DNA of 13,770 nt from JBOGWP01 sp050693875 (GCA_050693875.1 JBOGWP010000039.1:1-13770); one strand, 5' to 3'. Positions 6,515 to 13,457 are shown, numbered from the stretch's first letter. Notes: generated by a model not told the origin, from the sequence alone. Numbers and translations: made by a program.

Positions 6515-7254
6515 CCATCCTCGTCGGGCTGTTGAACCTCGCCCTTGGCTCGGTCTACACGGGGTACGGCGTCATCACCGCGGTGGAGATGAAACGCGGC
6601 TGGCGCTCGTATGGGTTCTCGCACTTCGGCTTGGCCTGGATCCTGATGGCGTTCACCTGCGGCCCCCATCACCTCACGCATGGAATCCACACGCTCTTCG
6701 AAGGGCGCCAGGGCGGCCCCCTCGACCTCGTGGCAGTGGTCGCCGGCCTTCCGGCCGGTGCCGCGTTCATCCTGTTGCGCCTCGAGGCGTTCCGCGGCGG
6801 AGCCGGCGACCGCTTCATCGGGGGCACACCCCGATGGATCCTCGCCTTGCCGACCGCCGCGGCCATCTACGTCACCGCGCTGATCGCGGCGGGTATGAAT
6901 ACTGCAGCCAGCGGGTTTCAGGCTCAGTGGATCGCCTTGCCGAACCTCGGTCTCTTCGTCATCTACATGACCATCGGATACTTCCTGCTGCGCACGCAGC
7001 TCCAGGCCCACGGCGGCTCCGGAGGCTGGTCGACCTCCGGACTCTCGCTTGCCTTCGTCTTCCCGACGTGCGCCCTCATGCACGCCGTGTTCATCCTGTA
7101 TGCGGGCGTCGGCCTGTACGCCCTCGACCCGCACGGCTTCGTGATCGACTGGGCCGGCGTGCCCGCGGGCCTGTACTTCCTCTGGGTTGTGCGCCGGCTG
7201 TACCACGAAGCGCTGCGCGACTGGAACGACGCCCCCGCACCGGCAGCAGCCTGA
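6511..7254 (+). CDS. Seven-helix membrane protein with histidine clusters, unknown family
   Basis: A 247-residue integral membrane protein that I do not recognise. Seven hydrophobic segments can be drawn at about 2-24, 36-58, 70-90, 108-128, 140-161, 177-200 and 210-228. The second helix and its exit hold His38 and the run CGPHHLTHGIHTLFEG (Cys50, His53, His54, His57, His60); the sixth holds Cys187 and His191 (LMHAVF). Clustered histidines inside helices suggest a bound metal, heme or chromophore; they recall MHYT-type sensor domains, but the MHYT repeat is not there. The GTG start overlaps the kinase stop codon and the TGA stop overlaps the response regulator ATG, so the gene sits between a soluble kinase and its regulator. 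The likely job is to pass a membrane or extracellular signal to the kinase; this is inference. Confidence 0.8.
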   Translation: MTILVGLLNLALGSVYTGYGVITAVEMKRGWRSYGFSHFGLAWILMAFTCGPHHLTHGIHTLFEGRQGGPLDLVAVVAGLPAGAAFILLRLEAFRGGAGDRFIGGTPRWILALPTAAAIYVTALIAAGMNTAASGFQAQWIALPNLGLFVIYMTIGYFLLRTQLQAHGGSGGWSTSGLSLAFVFPTCALMHAVFILYAGVGLYALDPHGFVIDWAGVPAGLYFLWVVRRLYHEALRDWNDAPAPAAA

Positions 7255-7706
7255 TGCCTCGCATCCTCGTCGTCGACGACCAACCCGACATTCGCCTGCT
7301 GCTGCACGGCATCCTGAAGGGCGGGGGCCACGAGGTCCGGGTCGTCCCGGGAGGCCGGGACGCGATCGACCTGCTCGGCAGTGGGGTCGCGCTCCCCGAC
7401 CTCGTCGTCCTCGACATCCAGATGCCGGGGGTCGACGGGTGGGACGTGCTTCGTCACGTGCGAGCAAACCCTGACCTCACAGAGGTGCCGGTGGTGCTCT
7501 GCACGGTCAAGGCGAGCCTGAGGGATCTGCTGGAGGGCTGGGAGCAGGGGTGCGACGGCTACGTCACGAAACCGTTCGACATCGACGACCTCATCGACGA
7601 GGTCGCTGCGGTGCTGCGCCGCACGCCGGCCGAGCGAGTCGCTCACCGGGTTGCAGAGCGGCTGCGGACCATCGAGAGGATTCACCGTCTCGCTCCCCGG
7701 CGCTGA
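7254..7706 (+). CDS. Single-domain response regulator
   Basis: A 150-residue receiver protein. Acidic pocket Asp8-Asp9 (VVDDQ), phosphorylated Asp54 (VVLDIQMPG), Thr84 (VLCTVKA) and Lys106 (YVTKPF) are all present, so it should accept a phosphate from the upstream kinase. After the receiver (to about 122) there is only a short basic helical tail (RVAHRVAERLRTIERIHRLAPRR) and no DNA-binding or enzyme domain. Output is therefore likely by protein contact, or onward transfer of the phosphate. The ATG overlaps the TGA of the membrane protein gene by one base (TGATG), so it is translated from the same message. Confidence 0.93.
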   Translation: MPRILVVDDQPDIRLLLHGILKGGGHEVRVVPGGRDAIDLLGSGVALPDLVVLDIQMPGVDGWDVLRHVRANPDLTEVPVVLCTVKASLRDLLEGWEQGCDGYVTKPFDIDDLIDEVAAVLRRTPAERVAHRVAERLRTIERIHRLAPRR

Positions 7707-7727
7707 CCGGCCTCGCCGGCGAGTCTT
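7707..7727. terminator. Possible two-way terminator between convergent genes
   Basis: CCGGC (7707-7711) and GCCGG (7715-7719) can form a 5-bp stem, and CTCGCCGGCGAG (7712-7723) is a perfect 12-bp palindrome, in the 21-base gap between the response regulator and cheR, which converge here. The plus strand continues TCTTCTAT, mildly T-rich. Position supports a terminator; the fold is modest. Confidence 0.35.
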
Positions 7728-8516
7728 CTATCCGACGCGGACGAAGATCGGATGAGCCGGGAAAAGCAGCGCGAACGCGTCTTCATGCCCAGCCAGGCCG
7801 TCGGTGGCCTCGAGGAAGAGCACACGTCCGGTACCAAGCGACGTCGAGAAGCCGGCAAGGATCGACGCCTGCGTGTCCGCGTCAAAGTACATCAGGGTGT
7901 GACGGCACACGATCACGTCGAGGTGCGGCGGCGGGGGGTCGACGGCGAGATCATGCAGCTCGAAGCGCACCGCTGCCTTGAGGTCGGGATGGATCGCGAA
8001 TCGTTCCCTCTGACGGATGAGATACCGGCGGCGCCGGCGGGTGATCACCCCCGAAACCTCGTCCTCGGTGAAGCTTGCCCGCTCGGCGTACTCGAGCGCC
8101 TCCTCATCGATGTCGGTCGCAAGGATCGTCACCCGGTCGCGAAGTAACCTGGCGCCGAACGCCTCCGCCATCACCATCGCAAGCGTGTAGGGCTCCTCGC
8201 CCGACGCGCACCCCGCGCTCCAGATCCGCAGCGGCCTTGCCTCGCTCACCCCGTCGAGCATGGGCACCACGTGCCCGGCAAAGTATCGCCAGTGGCTCTC
8301 GTCCCGGAAGAAGGCGGTGTAGTTGAGAAAGATGCGGTGGGAGAGCAGGGCTGCCTCGCCCGCCCGGGTGCGCAGCATGCCGAGGTATTCCTCGAACCCC
8401 CCGCCCACCTCCTGGATCCGCCGCCGCACCGCCCGCTCGACCGCGTCCCGGCTGAGCGAGCGCAGCTCGAAGCCCGTCGCGGCGGCCAGCTCTTCGAGCA
8501 GCAGGCCGCGTTCCAC
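7728..8516 (-). CDS. CheR-type SAM-dependent methyltransferase
   Basis: 262 residues from GTG at 8516-8514. An N-terminal helical CheR domain (about 1-65) is followed by the methyltransferase: NYTAFFRD (65-72), the SAM-binding block RIWSAGCASGEEPYTLAM (97-114), the Asp135 strand LATDIDEEALEYA, and VCRHTLMYFD (203-212), where the family usually has CRNVLIYF. The enzyme class methylates glutamates on chemoreceptors. No receptor, CheB or flagellar gene is in the window, so it may act in a non-chemotaxis signalling system. The GTG lies 8 bases after the stop of the reductase gene and has no clear Shine-Dalgarno sequence. The frame is open far upstream, but those residues overlap the reductase gene and do not resemble CheR. 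Confidence 0.9.
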   Translation of the reverse strand: MERGLLLEELAAATGFELRSLSRDAVERAVRRRIQEVGGGFEEYLGMLRTRAGEAALLSHRIFLNYTAFFRDESHWRYFAGHVVPMLDGVSEARPLRIWSAGCASGEEPYTLAMVMAEAFGARLLRDRVTILATDIDEEALEYAERASFTEDEVSGVITRRRRRYLIRQRERFAIHPDLKAAVRFELHDLAVDPPPPHLDVIVCRHTLMYFDADTQASILAGFSTSLGTGRVLFLEATDGLAGHEDAFALLFPAHPIFVRVG

Positions 8517-8524
8517 CGGATGTC

Positions 8525-9625
8525 TCAGGCCGCCGGCCTCGGGGCGGCCCCGGTTCGCTCGAGGGTCGCCACCCTCACCCCCAGCTCGGCAAGCAGCGCG
8601 AAGAAGCCCCTGGGCGGGATCGACGCCTCGGGCGGGAGGCAGCCGGTCGCAGTGATCTCGCCGGACCCGGCGAGCAGCGCCCCGGCAACCAGGGGGGCCG
8701 ATGCCAGGTTGGTGAGCTGGTCGAGGACCGCGAACGAGGCGTCCCGCGCCGTACCGTCCTCGCCGGGGCCCGCGACGTCCACGCGCAGCGCCGACCAGCG
8801 AGCCGGCGCCGGCGTGCGCAGGCGCTGGGCGAGCATCCGAGCCACCCTCACGGCGCCGTCGATGGTTCCCGGCGTGGGATCGCCCCGCCGGGCGGTCGCC
8901 GCCACGACGCGGTCGGCGACGCCCTCTCCCAACCGGCCCTTGACCGTGACTCGCTCGAGCGCCGGGAGGTGCTTGGGGAGCGTCAGGATCTCCGCGCCGC
9001 GGGCTCGGCGCACCCGCTGCCAGCCGAGCGGGTCGGGCAGGAAGACCTCCTCCTCGGCGCCGCCGGCGGGCTCGCGGTGCCATGCACCGGCCTCGAAGGC
9101 CGGCGCGTAACCCATCAGGGAACGGGCTGCTGCGTTCCAGGCCGGCTCCGAGTCCGCTCCGGCCAGCTCTACCTTCCAGGCGATGCGCACGCTTCGCACC
9201 TCGGCAAGCCGTGCCGCCGCCGCGGCGGCGAGCAGACTGGAGATTCCGGGGCTGATCGACAGGCCGGCGACGATCCGGGCGCCGGCCGCACGTGCCTCGC
9301 CGTCGCGAAGCAGGATCTCCTCGAGCACGTCCGGGTTGCTGCAGTCCGAGACGTAGGTCGCTCCCGCGGTAATCGCCTCCCGGACTGCGCCGAGCTCTGC
9401 GGAAGCGTCGCCATCGAAGCACCCCAGGGCGGCGTCGCACTCCCGAAGGACCTCGGCCAGCTGCGTGGGGGCCTGCGACTCGATGCGCACCTTCCCGGAC
9501 ACGGCGGGCGGCGATCCCTCGGCCCGGATCCCGGCGATGACGACCTGGTCGACGCCGGGCCGCTCGGCCAGATCGCGGGCCACCCGGCGGCCGATGGGGC
9601 TTCCCCCCACCACGGCCACCCTCAT
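8525..9625 (-). CDS. Saccharopine-dehydrogenase-like NAD(P)-binding protein
   Basis: 366 residues from ATG at 9625-9623. The start MRVAVVGGSPIGRRVARDL is a Rossmann fold dinucleotide-binding loop; TYVSDCSNPDVLEEI and AGARIVAGLSISPGISSLLA follow the pattern of saccharopine dehydrogenase-like reductases (NAD(P) domain to about 120, then the mixed substrate domain). The substrate cannot be told; many members of this large family are uncharacterised. An upstream ATG at 9652 would add nine residues before the Rossmann strand and overlap the small gene before it, so 9625 is preferred. It lies 4 bases after the 48-residue gene and 8 before cheR, so it belongs to the minus-strand operon, an unusual place for a metabolic reductase. 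Confidence 0.82.
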   Translation of the reverse strand: MRVAVVGGSPIGRRVARDLAERPGVDQVVIAGIRAEGSPPAVSGKVRIESQAPTQLAEVLRECDAALGCFDGDASAELGAVREAITAGATYVSDCSNPDVLEEILLRDGEARAAGARIVAGLSISPGISSLLAAAAAARLAEVRSVRIAWKVELAGADSEPAWNAAARSLMGYAPAFEAGAWHREPAGGAEEEVFLPDPLGWQRVRRARGAEILTLPKHLPALERVTVKGRLGEGVADRVVAATARRGDPTPGTIDGAVRVARMLAQRLRTPAPARWSALRVDVAGPGEDGTARDASFAVLDQLTNLASAPLVAGALLAGSGEITATGCLPPEASIPPRGFFALLAELGVRVATLERTGAAPRPAA

Positions 9626-9629
9626 CGCG

Positions 9630-9776
9630 CTACCTGCTACTCCCCCAGCCATCCGGCGGGCCGGCGTCTCGCCAGGTCCCCTCCGGAGACCGGCTCCCGC
9701 CCTTGAACCGCCGGAAAAGCCACGCCGCGAGCGCGGCGAGTGCAGCCCAACTCAACAGCTTGCGCGGCGCTCCCAT
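9630..9776 (-). CDS. Small single-helix membrane protein (48 residues)
   Basis: ATG 9776-9774 to TAG 9632-9630. The protein begins MGAPRKLLSWAALAALAAWL, with one hydrophobic helix at about 7-20 between basic residues (RK before, RRFK after), then a polar Gly/Pro-rich tail. It exactly fills the gap between the metallo-hydrolase gene (33 bases after it) and the reductase start (4 bases before it), on the same strand, which supports it being real. No Shine-Dalgarno sequence is visible before the ATG. Similar tiny proteins with a basic-flanked helix are common in high-GC genomes; no function is known to me. Confidence 0.5.
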   Translation of the reverse strand: MGAPRKLLSWAALAALAAWLFRRFKGGSRSPEGTWRDAGPPDGWGSSR

Positions 9777-9809
9777 GGTCCGGGAAGGCTAGCACGAACC
9801 ACCCGCGGC

Positions 9810-10661
9810 TCAATCCAGCTCGATCTCCATGCCCTCGTAGGCCAGCACCGGCGCCGGGCCATGGTCGTCCCACAGGTCGCGGGCACGCTCGAGATTCGAT
9901 TCGAGGAAGGCGTCGCCGTGCAGCGGGTCGTGGTGGAACATCACCAGCTGCTTGACGCCCGTGCGCTGCGCGTACCCCACCACGTGGGCCGTGCTCGAGT
10001 GGCCCCACCCGATCCGCTTCGGGTACTCGTCCTCGGTGTACTGGGAGTCGTGGATCAGCACGTCCACGCCCTGGGCCACCCCATACCCGGAAAGATAGGG
10101 GGTGTCGATGCGTCCGAGATCGCGCCCAAGCGCGGGCTCGTGATCGGGGATGTAGGCGAGGCTCGAACCGTTCTCCTCGATGCGGTAGGCGACGGTCGGC
10201 CCTTGGTGGACCACCTCCTGACCGTGCACAGTGGCGGTCCCGATGTTCCACGGCTCACGAGTGACGTCGTGAAACATCAGCCGGGAGGGAACCTCGAGGA
10301 GGCGGACCGGGAAGAGCGGGGGAGACAGCAGCTTCTCGACGCGGCGTTCCAGCTCGAGCAGGGGAGACGGTGGCCCCCATACGTGGAGGTCCACCTCCGC
10401 CCGCCACATCGGGCCGAAGAATCCCAGCCCCTCGAGGTGGTCGAGGTGGAGGTGGGTGAGCAGCAGGTGCACCGCCCGAACCGGTTCGGGCTCTCGCTCC
10501 AACTCGAGGCCGAGCGGCCGGATGCCCGTGCCGGCGTCGAGCACGATCAGCGTGCCGTCCTCCAGCCGGACCTCGGCGCACGAGGTATTTCCGCCGAAGC
10601 GCAGCGTGTCTGGGCCCGGGGTCGCCAGCGAGCCTCTCGACCCCCAGATTCGGACTCGCAC
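9810..10661 (-). CDS. Metallo-beta-lactamase-fold hydrolase (RNase Z / phosphodiesterase-like)
   Basis: 283 residues from GTG at 10661-10659, with GGGGAG at 10669-10664. The start VRVRIWGSRGSLATPGP and FGGNTSC (22-28) mark the RNase Z-like branch of the fold. The two-metal site is complete by pattern: H70-x-H72-x-D74-H75 (THLHLDHLEG), His152, Asp173 (AYIPDHEP) and His243 (MFHHDP). Members of this branch cut phosphodiester bonds in RNA or cyclic nucleotides. Here it follows a PAS-domain gene by 10 bases and lies divergent from a cyclase-like gene, so a cyclic-nucleotide substrate is possible but not shown. Upstream in-frame residues overlap the PAS gene and lack family likeness. Confidence 0.88.
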   Translation of the reverse strand: MRVRIWGSRGSLATPGPDTLRFGGNTSCAEVRLEDGTLIVLDAGTGIRPLGLELEREPEPVRAVHLLLTHLHLDHLEGLGFFGPMWRAEVDLHVWGPPSPLLELERRVEKLLSPPLFPVRLLEVPSRLMFHDVTREPWNIGTATVHGQEVVHQGPTVAYRIEENGSSLAYIPDHEPALGRDLGRIDTPYLSGYGVAQGVDVLIHDSQYTEDEYPKRIGWGHSSTAHVVGYAQRTGVKQLVMFHHDPLHGDAFLESNLERARDLWDDHGPAPVLAYEGMEIELD

Positions 10662-10671
10662 GATCTCCCCG

Positions 10672-11079
10672 CTACTCGGCGCCGACGTCCGTCCAGAAGA
10701 TCGCCACACCGCCGACGAGCTCATCGGCACGCGCGAACAGCGGGAAGGCCGTCACCTGGATGTTCCTGCTGATCCCATCCGCACCCATGATGGCCATCGG
10801 CCGATGGGCCGCTCGCCGCTTCGTGAACGCGATGGCGAGCGGGAGCTCCTCGAGAGGGAGTGGCTCGCCCGTGTCGCAGTCCTTGGGCCGCCACATACTT
10901 CCCCACTCGTCGGCGCTCAGGGAGCCGGCCTCTCCGAAGGAGAGCCCGAGCACCTGCTCCGCCGGCTCGTTGTAGAAGATCAGGTTTCCTCCTGCGTCGA
11001 CGACGAACATGGGAGTCGCCGCGTTCGAGGCGAGCTCCCGGGCAAGTATGAGCAGGACGCTCGGGTTGGCCGTATCCAT
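10672..11079 (-). CDS. Single PAS-domain protein
   Basis: 135 residues, essentially one PAS domain: helix LARELASNAATPMFVVDAGG, strand NLIFYNEPAEQVLG (about 32-45), and the closing strands ISRNIQVTAFPLF and GVAIFWTDV (about 103-132). No transmitter or output domain is attached, so it probably senses a ligand or binds a partner. It heads the minus-strand operon; the hydrolase GTG comes 10 bases after its stop. No clear Shine-Dalgarno sequence precedes the ATG at 11079, and CATAAG (11093-11088) sits where a -10 would give a nearly leaderless message. Confidence 0.85.
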   Translation of the reverse strand: MDTANPSVLLILARELASNAATPMFVVDAGGNLIFYNEPAEQVLGLSFGEAGSLSADEWGSMWRPKDCDTGEPLPLEELPLAIAFTKRRAAHRPMAIMGADGISRNIQVTAFPLFARADELVGGVAIFWTDVGAE

Positions 11080-11161
11080 ACCAACCGAAGCTTATGCTCG
11101 CCTCGCTCCACCCTCAAGCGTCGGGGTAGCAGACAGGAGGCTTTACGATAGTGGAGTTGTG
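11080..11161. promoter_or_regulatory. Divergent promoter region between the PAS and cyclase-like genes
   Basis: 82 bases separate the two divergent start codons. On the plus strand TACGAT (11144-11149) could be a -10, and GGAG (11153-11156) is the ribosome binding site of the gene at 11162. On the minus strand CATAAG (11093-11088) could be the -10 of the PAS gene. No convincing -35 is seen for either. A shared regulator binding here would control both units. Confidence 0.3.
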
Positions 11162-12238
11162 ATGGGGGTTCAGCGGGGCTGTCTTGTGCTCGCCGACATC
11201 GGCGGCTACAGCGCCTACCTGGCCGGGGTGGAGCTGGAGCATTCGCAGGACATCCTCGCCGACCTCCTGGCGACGGTCATCAACGAGCTGCGAACGGCGC
11301 TCGAGCTCGCCAAGCTCGAAGGCGACGCGGTGTTCGCGTACGACATCGACCCCCCCAACGGCCAGGACCCCCGGGACCTGCCCGGCCTGGTCCAGGAGTG
11401 CTACTTCGCGTTCCAGCGCCGGCTGCGCAACATCGCCCACCTCACGACGTGCGACTGCAACGCCTGCTCCCGCATCCCGCGCCTCGATCTCAAGTTCCTG
11501 GTGCATCACGGCCAGTTCATCCTGCACGACATCGTCGGCCAGCGCGAGCTGCTCGGCCCGGACATCGTGCTCGTGCACCGCCTGCTCAAGAACTCGGTCG
11601 TCAAGTCGACCGGCCTCCACGGCTACGCGCTGTTCACCCGGGCATGCCTCGAGCGCTTCGGTCTCGATCCGGTCGCGCTCGGAATGACCCCGCATCACGA
11701 GTCCTACGAGGACGCCGGCGATGTCGACTGCTTCCTGCTCGACCTCGAGGCGCGATGGCGGGACGAGCAGGGCCGGCCCGTCCTCTACCTGGCCGCCGGC
11801 CAGGCCCCCTTCGAGGTCGACGCCGAGCTCCCGGGTGACGTCGAACGGGCCTGGGAGTACGTGACGTCGCCGGCCAAGCGGCCGCTCTGGCAGCCAGAGG
11901 TCATCCGCATCGAGACGGAGGGATCGGGCCCGATCGGTGTCGGAACGACCAACCACTGCGTTCACGGCGGGTACGCCGTGCGTGAGGAGATCCTGGACTG
12001 GAAGCCGGCCCAGTACGTCTCCATGCGCTGGACCACCCCCTTCGGCCAGACCTCGGGCACCATCGAGCTCGCGCCGCTCGGCAAGGGTGGCGCCAGGGTG
12101 TCCCTGCGGATGCAGCCCGACTCCGACGAGGCCCGGGCCGTGTTTGCCGACGTCGTCGAGCCGATGCGGCAGTCATACGAGCAGGGGTTGGCGAAGCTGG
12201 CGGAGATCCTGGTCGCTGAGCCCGCCGTCCCCTCGTAG
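11162..12238 (+). CDS. DUF2652 cyclase-like domain fused to an SRPBCC domain
   Basis: 358 residues. The N-terminal part (about 5-205) resembles class III nucleotide cyclases as found in DUF2652 proteins: LADIGGYSAYL with Asp12 and KLEGDAVFAY with Asp55 match the two metal-binding strands. A cysteine group (C97, C99, C102 in TTCDCNACSRIP) follows. The stretch GPDIVLVHRLLKN (132-144) keeps an Arg (140) but has Val where cyclases carry the transition-state Asn four residues before it, so catalysis is doubtful. Residues 215-352 are an SRPBCC (START/AHA1-like) ligand-binding domain (AWEYVTSPAKRPLWQPEV, GPIGVGT). Start ATG 11162 has GGAG at 11153-11156; GTG 11159 is an alternative. The TAG stop overlaps the pyrF GTG by one base. 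Confidence 0.8.
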   Translation: MGVQRGCLVLADIGGYSAYLAGVELEHSQDILADLLATVINELRTALELAKLEGDAVFAYDIDPPNGQDPRDLPGLVQECYFAFQRRLRNIAHLTTCDCNACSRIPRLDLKFLVHHGQFILHDIVGQRELLGPDIVLVHRLLKNSVVKSTGLHGYALFTRACLERFGLDPVALGMTPHHESYEDAGDVDCFLLDLEARWRDEQGRPVLYLAAGQAPFEVDAELPGDVERAWEYVTSPAKRPLWQPEVIRIETEGSGPIGVGTTNHCVHGGYAVREEILDWKPAQYVSMRWTTPFGQTSGTIELAPLGKGGARVSLRMQPDSDEARAVFADVVEPMRQSYEQGLAKLAEILVAEPAVPS

Positions 12239-12984
12239 TGGCGGCATCATCCGGCGCCCTGCGGAATCCGCGCGGCGTCCCCCCGGCAGACCGGCTCATC
12301 TTCGCCCTCGACGTGCCGAATGCCGCCGCGGCGCTCGGCCTCGTCGAGCAACTGGGCGACGCGGTGCGCTTCTACAAGCTCGGCCTGGAGCTGCTCATGT
12401 CCGACCCGGCGGCGTACTTCGAGGTGGTCTGGACGCTCACGATGAGCGAAAAAAGGGTCTTCGCCGATCTCAAGCTGTTCGACGTGCCCGAGACCGTAGC
12501 CCGGGCGGTCGCCCGCGCCGCCGAGTCGGGAGTCACCTTCGTCACCGTCCACGGCAACGACGGGATGCTCGAGGCGGCGGTGAACGCGTCGGGGACGGTC
12601 GGGATTCTCGCCGTCACCGTCCTCACCAGCCTCGACGACGCCGACCTCCGGTCGCTCGGCTTCGCGTGCAACGTGCACGATCTCGTGCTCTCCCGGGCGA
12701 AGCGGGCGATCGAGATCGGGTGCGACGGCGTGATCTCATCCGGTCTCGAGGTGGCCGCTCTGCGGGCGGAGGTGGGCGACGGCTTCGTCGCGGTCGTCCC
12801 CGGCATCCGGCCGGTGGCTAATCGGCCGGTCGACGACCAGAAGCGCACGATCGACGTCGAAGAGGCCTTCCGGGCAGGTGCCGACTACATCGTCGTAGGC
12901 CGCCCCATCCGCGACGCCCCCGATCCCAAGGCGGCGGCGATGGACATGCAGGAGCGGATCGCGGGGCTATTCCCTCCCGGCTGA
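12238..12984 (+). CDS. pyrF: Orotidine 5'-phosphate decarboxylase
   Basis: Last step of UMP synthesis: removes CO2 from orotidine 5'-phosphate. The 248-residue protein has Asp25 (FALDVP), Lys47 (FYKLGLELL), the catalytic D77-x-K79-x2-D82 block in FADLKLFDVPET, the phosphate loop PGIRP (188-192) with DDQKR (199-203), and the final GADYIVVGRPI (214-224). Length and motif order are those of the short pyrF type. The GTG start overlaps the previous stop (TAGTG), so translation is coupled to the cyclase-like gene, although no other pyrimidine gene is nearby. The first 15 residues are extra to the barrel and could be trimmed by a later start, but no better one is seen. Confidence 0.95.
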   Translation: MAASSGALRNPRGVPPADRLIFALDVPNAAAALGLVEQLGDAVRFYKLGLELLMSDPAAYFEVVWTLTMSEKRVFADLKLFDVPETVARAVARAAESGVTFVTVHGNDGMLEAAVNASGTVGILAVTVLTSLDDADLRSLGFACNVHDLVLSRAKRAIEIGCDGVISSGLEVAALRAEVGDGFVAVVPGIRPVANRPVDDQKRTIDVEEAFRAGADYIVVGRPIRDAPDPKAAAMDMQERIAGLFPPG

Positions 12985-12985
12985 A

Positions 12986-12999
12986 ACCGGCGGCCCGGT
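12986..12999. terminator. Short hairpin between convergent pyrF and the unknown gene
   Basis: ACCGG (12986-12990) and CCGGT (12995-12999) form a 5-bp stem with loop CGGC directly after the pyrF stop, in the 37-base gap to the convergent gene. No T-run. Position is the main argument. Confidence 0.25.
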
Positions 13000-13021
13000 C
13001 AACTCCCCACCCAGCGCAGTC

Positions 13022-13423
13022 CTAGGATGGGTAGTTGAACGACCAGATCAGTGCCAAAGTCTCGCACACGGTGACGACCTTTCCGGGTCCGATTTCGGCG
13101 GTGTGGACGTCGATGGTCTCGGCGAAGATGTTGTAGAGGGGGCCATCGCCCGTCAGGGATTCCCGCACCACCTCGATGGCCCGCTCCGCATCCCGGTACT
13201 CCTGATGGTACGAGTTGAAGACGACCGAGTCCCCGGAAGCGACGGCCACGATCGCCCGTGCCTTGTACCGGCTCTCCTGGCCGATCTGCTCGATGGTGCT
13301 GAAGGGCCAGAAGGTGTACTCCGTCCCCTGGAAGTTGTAGTTCTTGCTTTCGCCGACCCGGCATGCGCGCCCGAGCAGGTGGCCCATCTCGGGCGCTGCA
13401 CCCCTGCGCTTCTTCTCAGCCAT
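13022..13423 (-). CDS. Conserved-looking protein of unknown function (133 residues)
   Basis: I do not recognise this protein. It starts MAEKKRRGAAPEMGHLLGR, then has a mixed alpha/beta composition with many aromatic residues (YNFQGTEYTFWPFSTIEQIG, residues 28-47; VVFNSYHQEYRDAERAIEVV, 67-86) and ends ALIWSFNYPS. There is no signal peptide, membrane helix or clear metal motif. The ribosome binding site AAGGAGG (13436-13430) is excellent, six bases before the ATG, and a promoter-like pair lies upstream, so the gene is very probably real. The helix DAERAIEVVRESLTGDGPLYN suggests a compact ligand-binding fold, but that is a guess. It stands alone, convergent with pyrF. Confidence 0.75.
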   Translation of the reverse strand: MAEKKRRGAAPEMGHLLGRACRVGESKNYNFQGTEYTFWPFSTIEQIGQESRYKARAIVAVASGDSVVFNSYHQEYRDAERAIEVVRESLTGDGPLYNIFAETIDVHTAEIGPGKVVTVCETLALIWSFNYPS

Positions 13424-13457
13424 CTCGAACCTCCTTGGTCCGCAGCCCTGCCCGCAA

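Noticed and set aside
6834..7253. N-terminal extension of the response regulator frame
   Set aside because: Overlaps the membrane protein gene and has shadow-type composition; the receiver begins exactly at ATG 7254.
8517..9440. N-terminal extension of the CheR frame
   Set aside because: It overlaps the reductase gene in another frame, is Arg/Gly-rich, and would make CheR twice its normal size.
9465..10772. 435-residue plus-strand frame
   Set aside because: Shadow of the metallo-hydrolase, which has the complete metal-binding residues on the minus strand.
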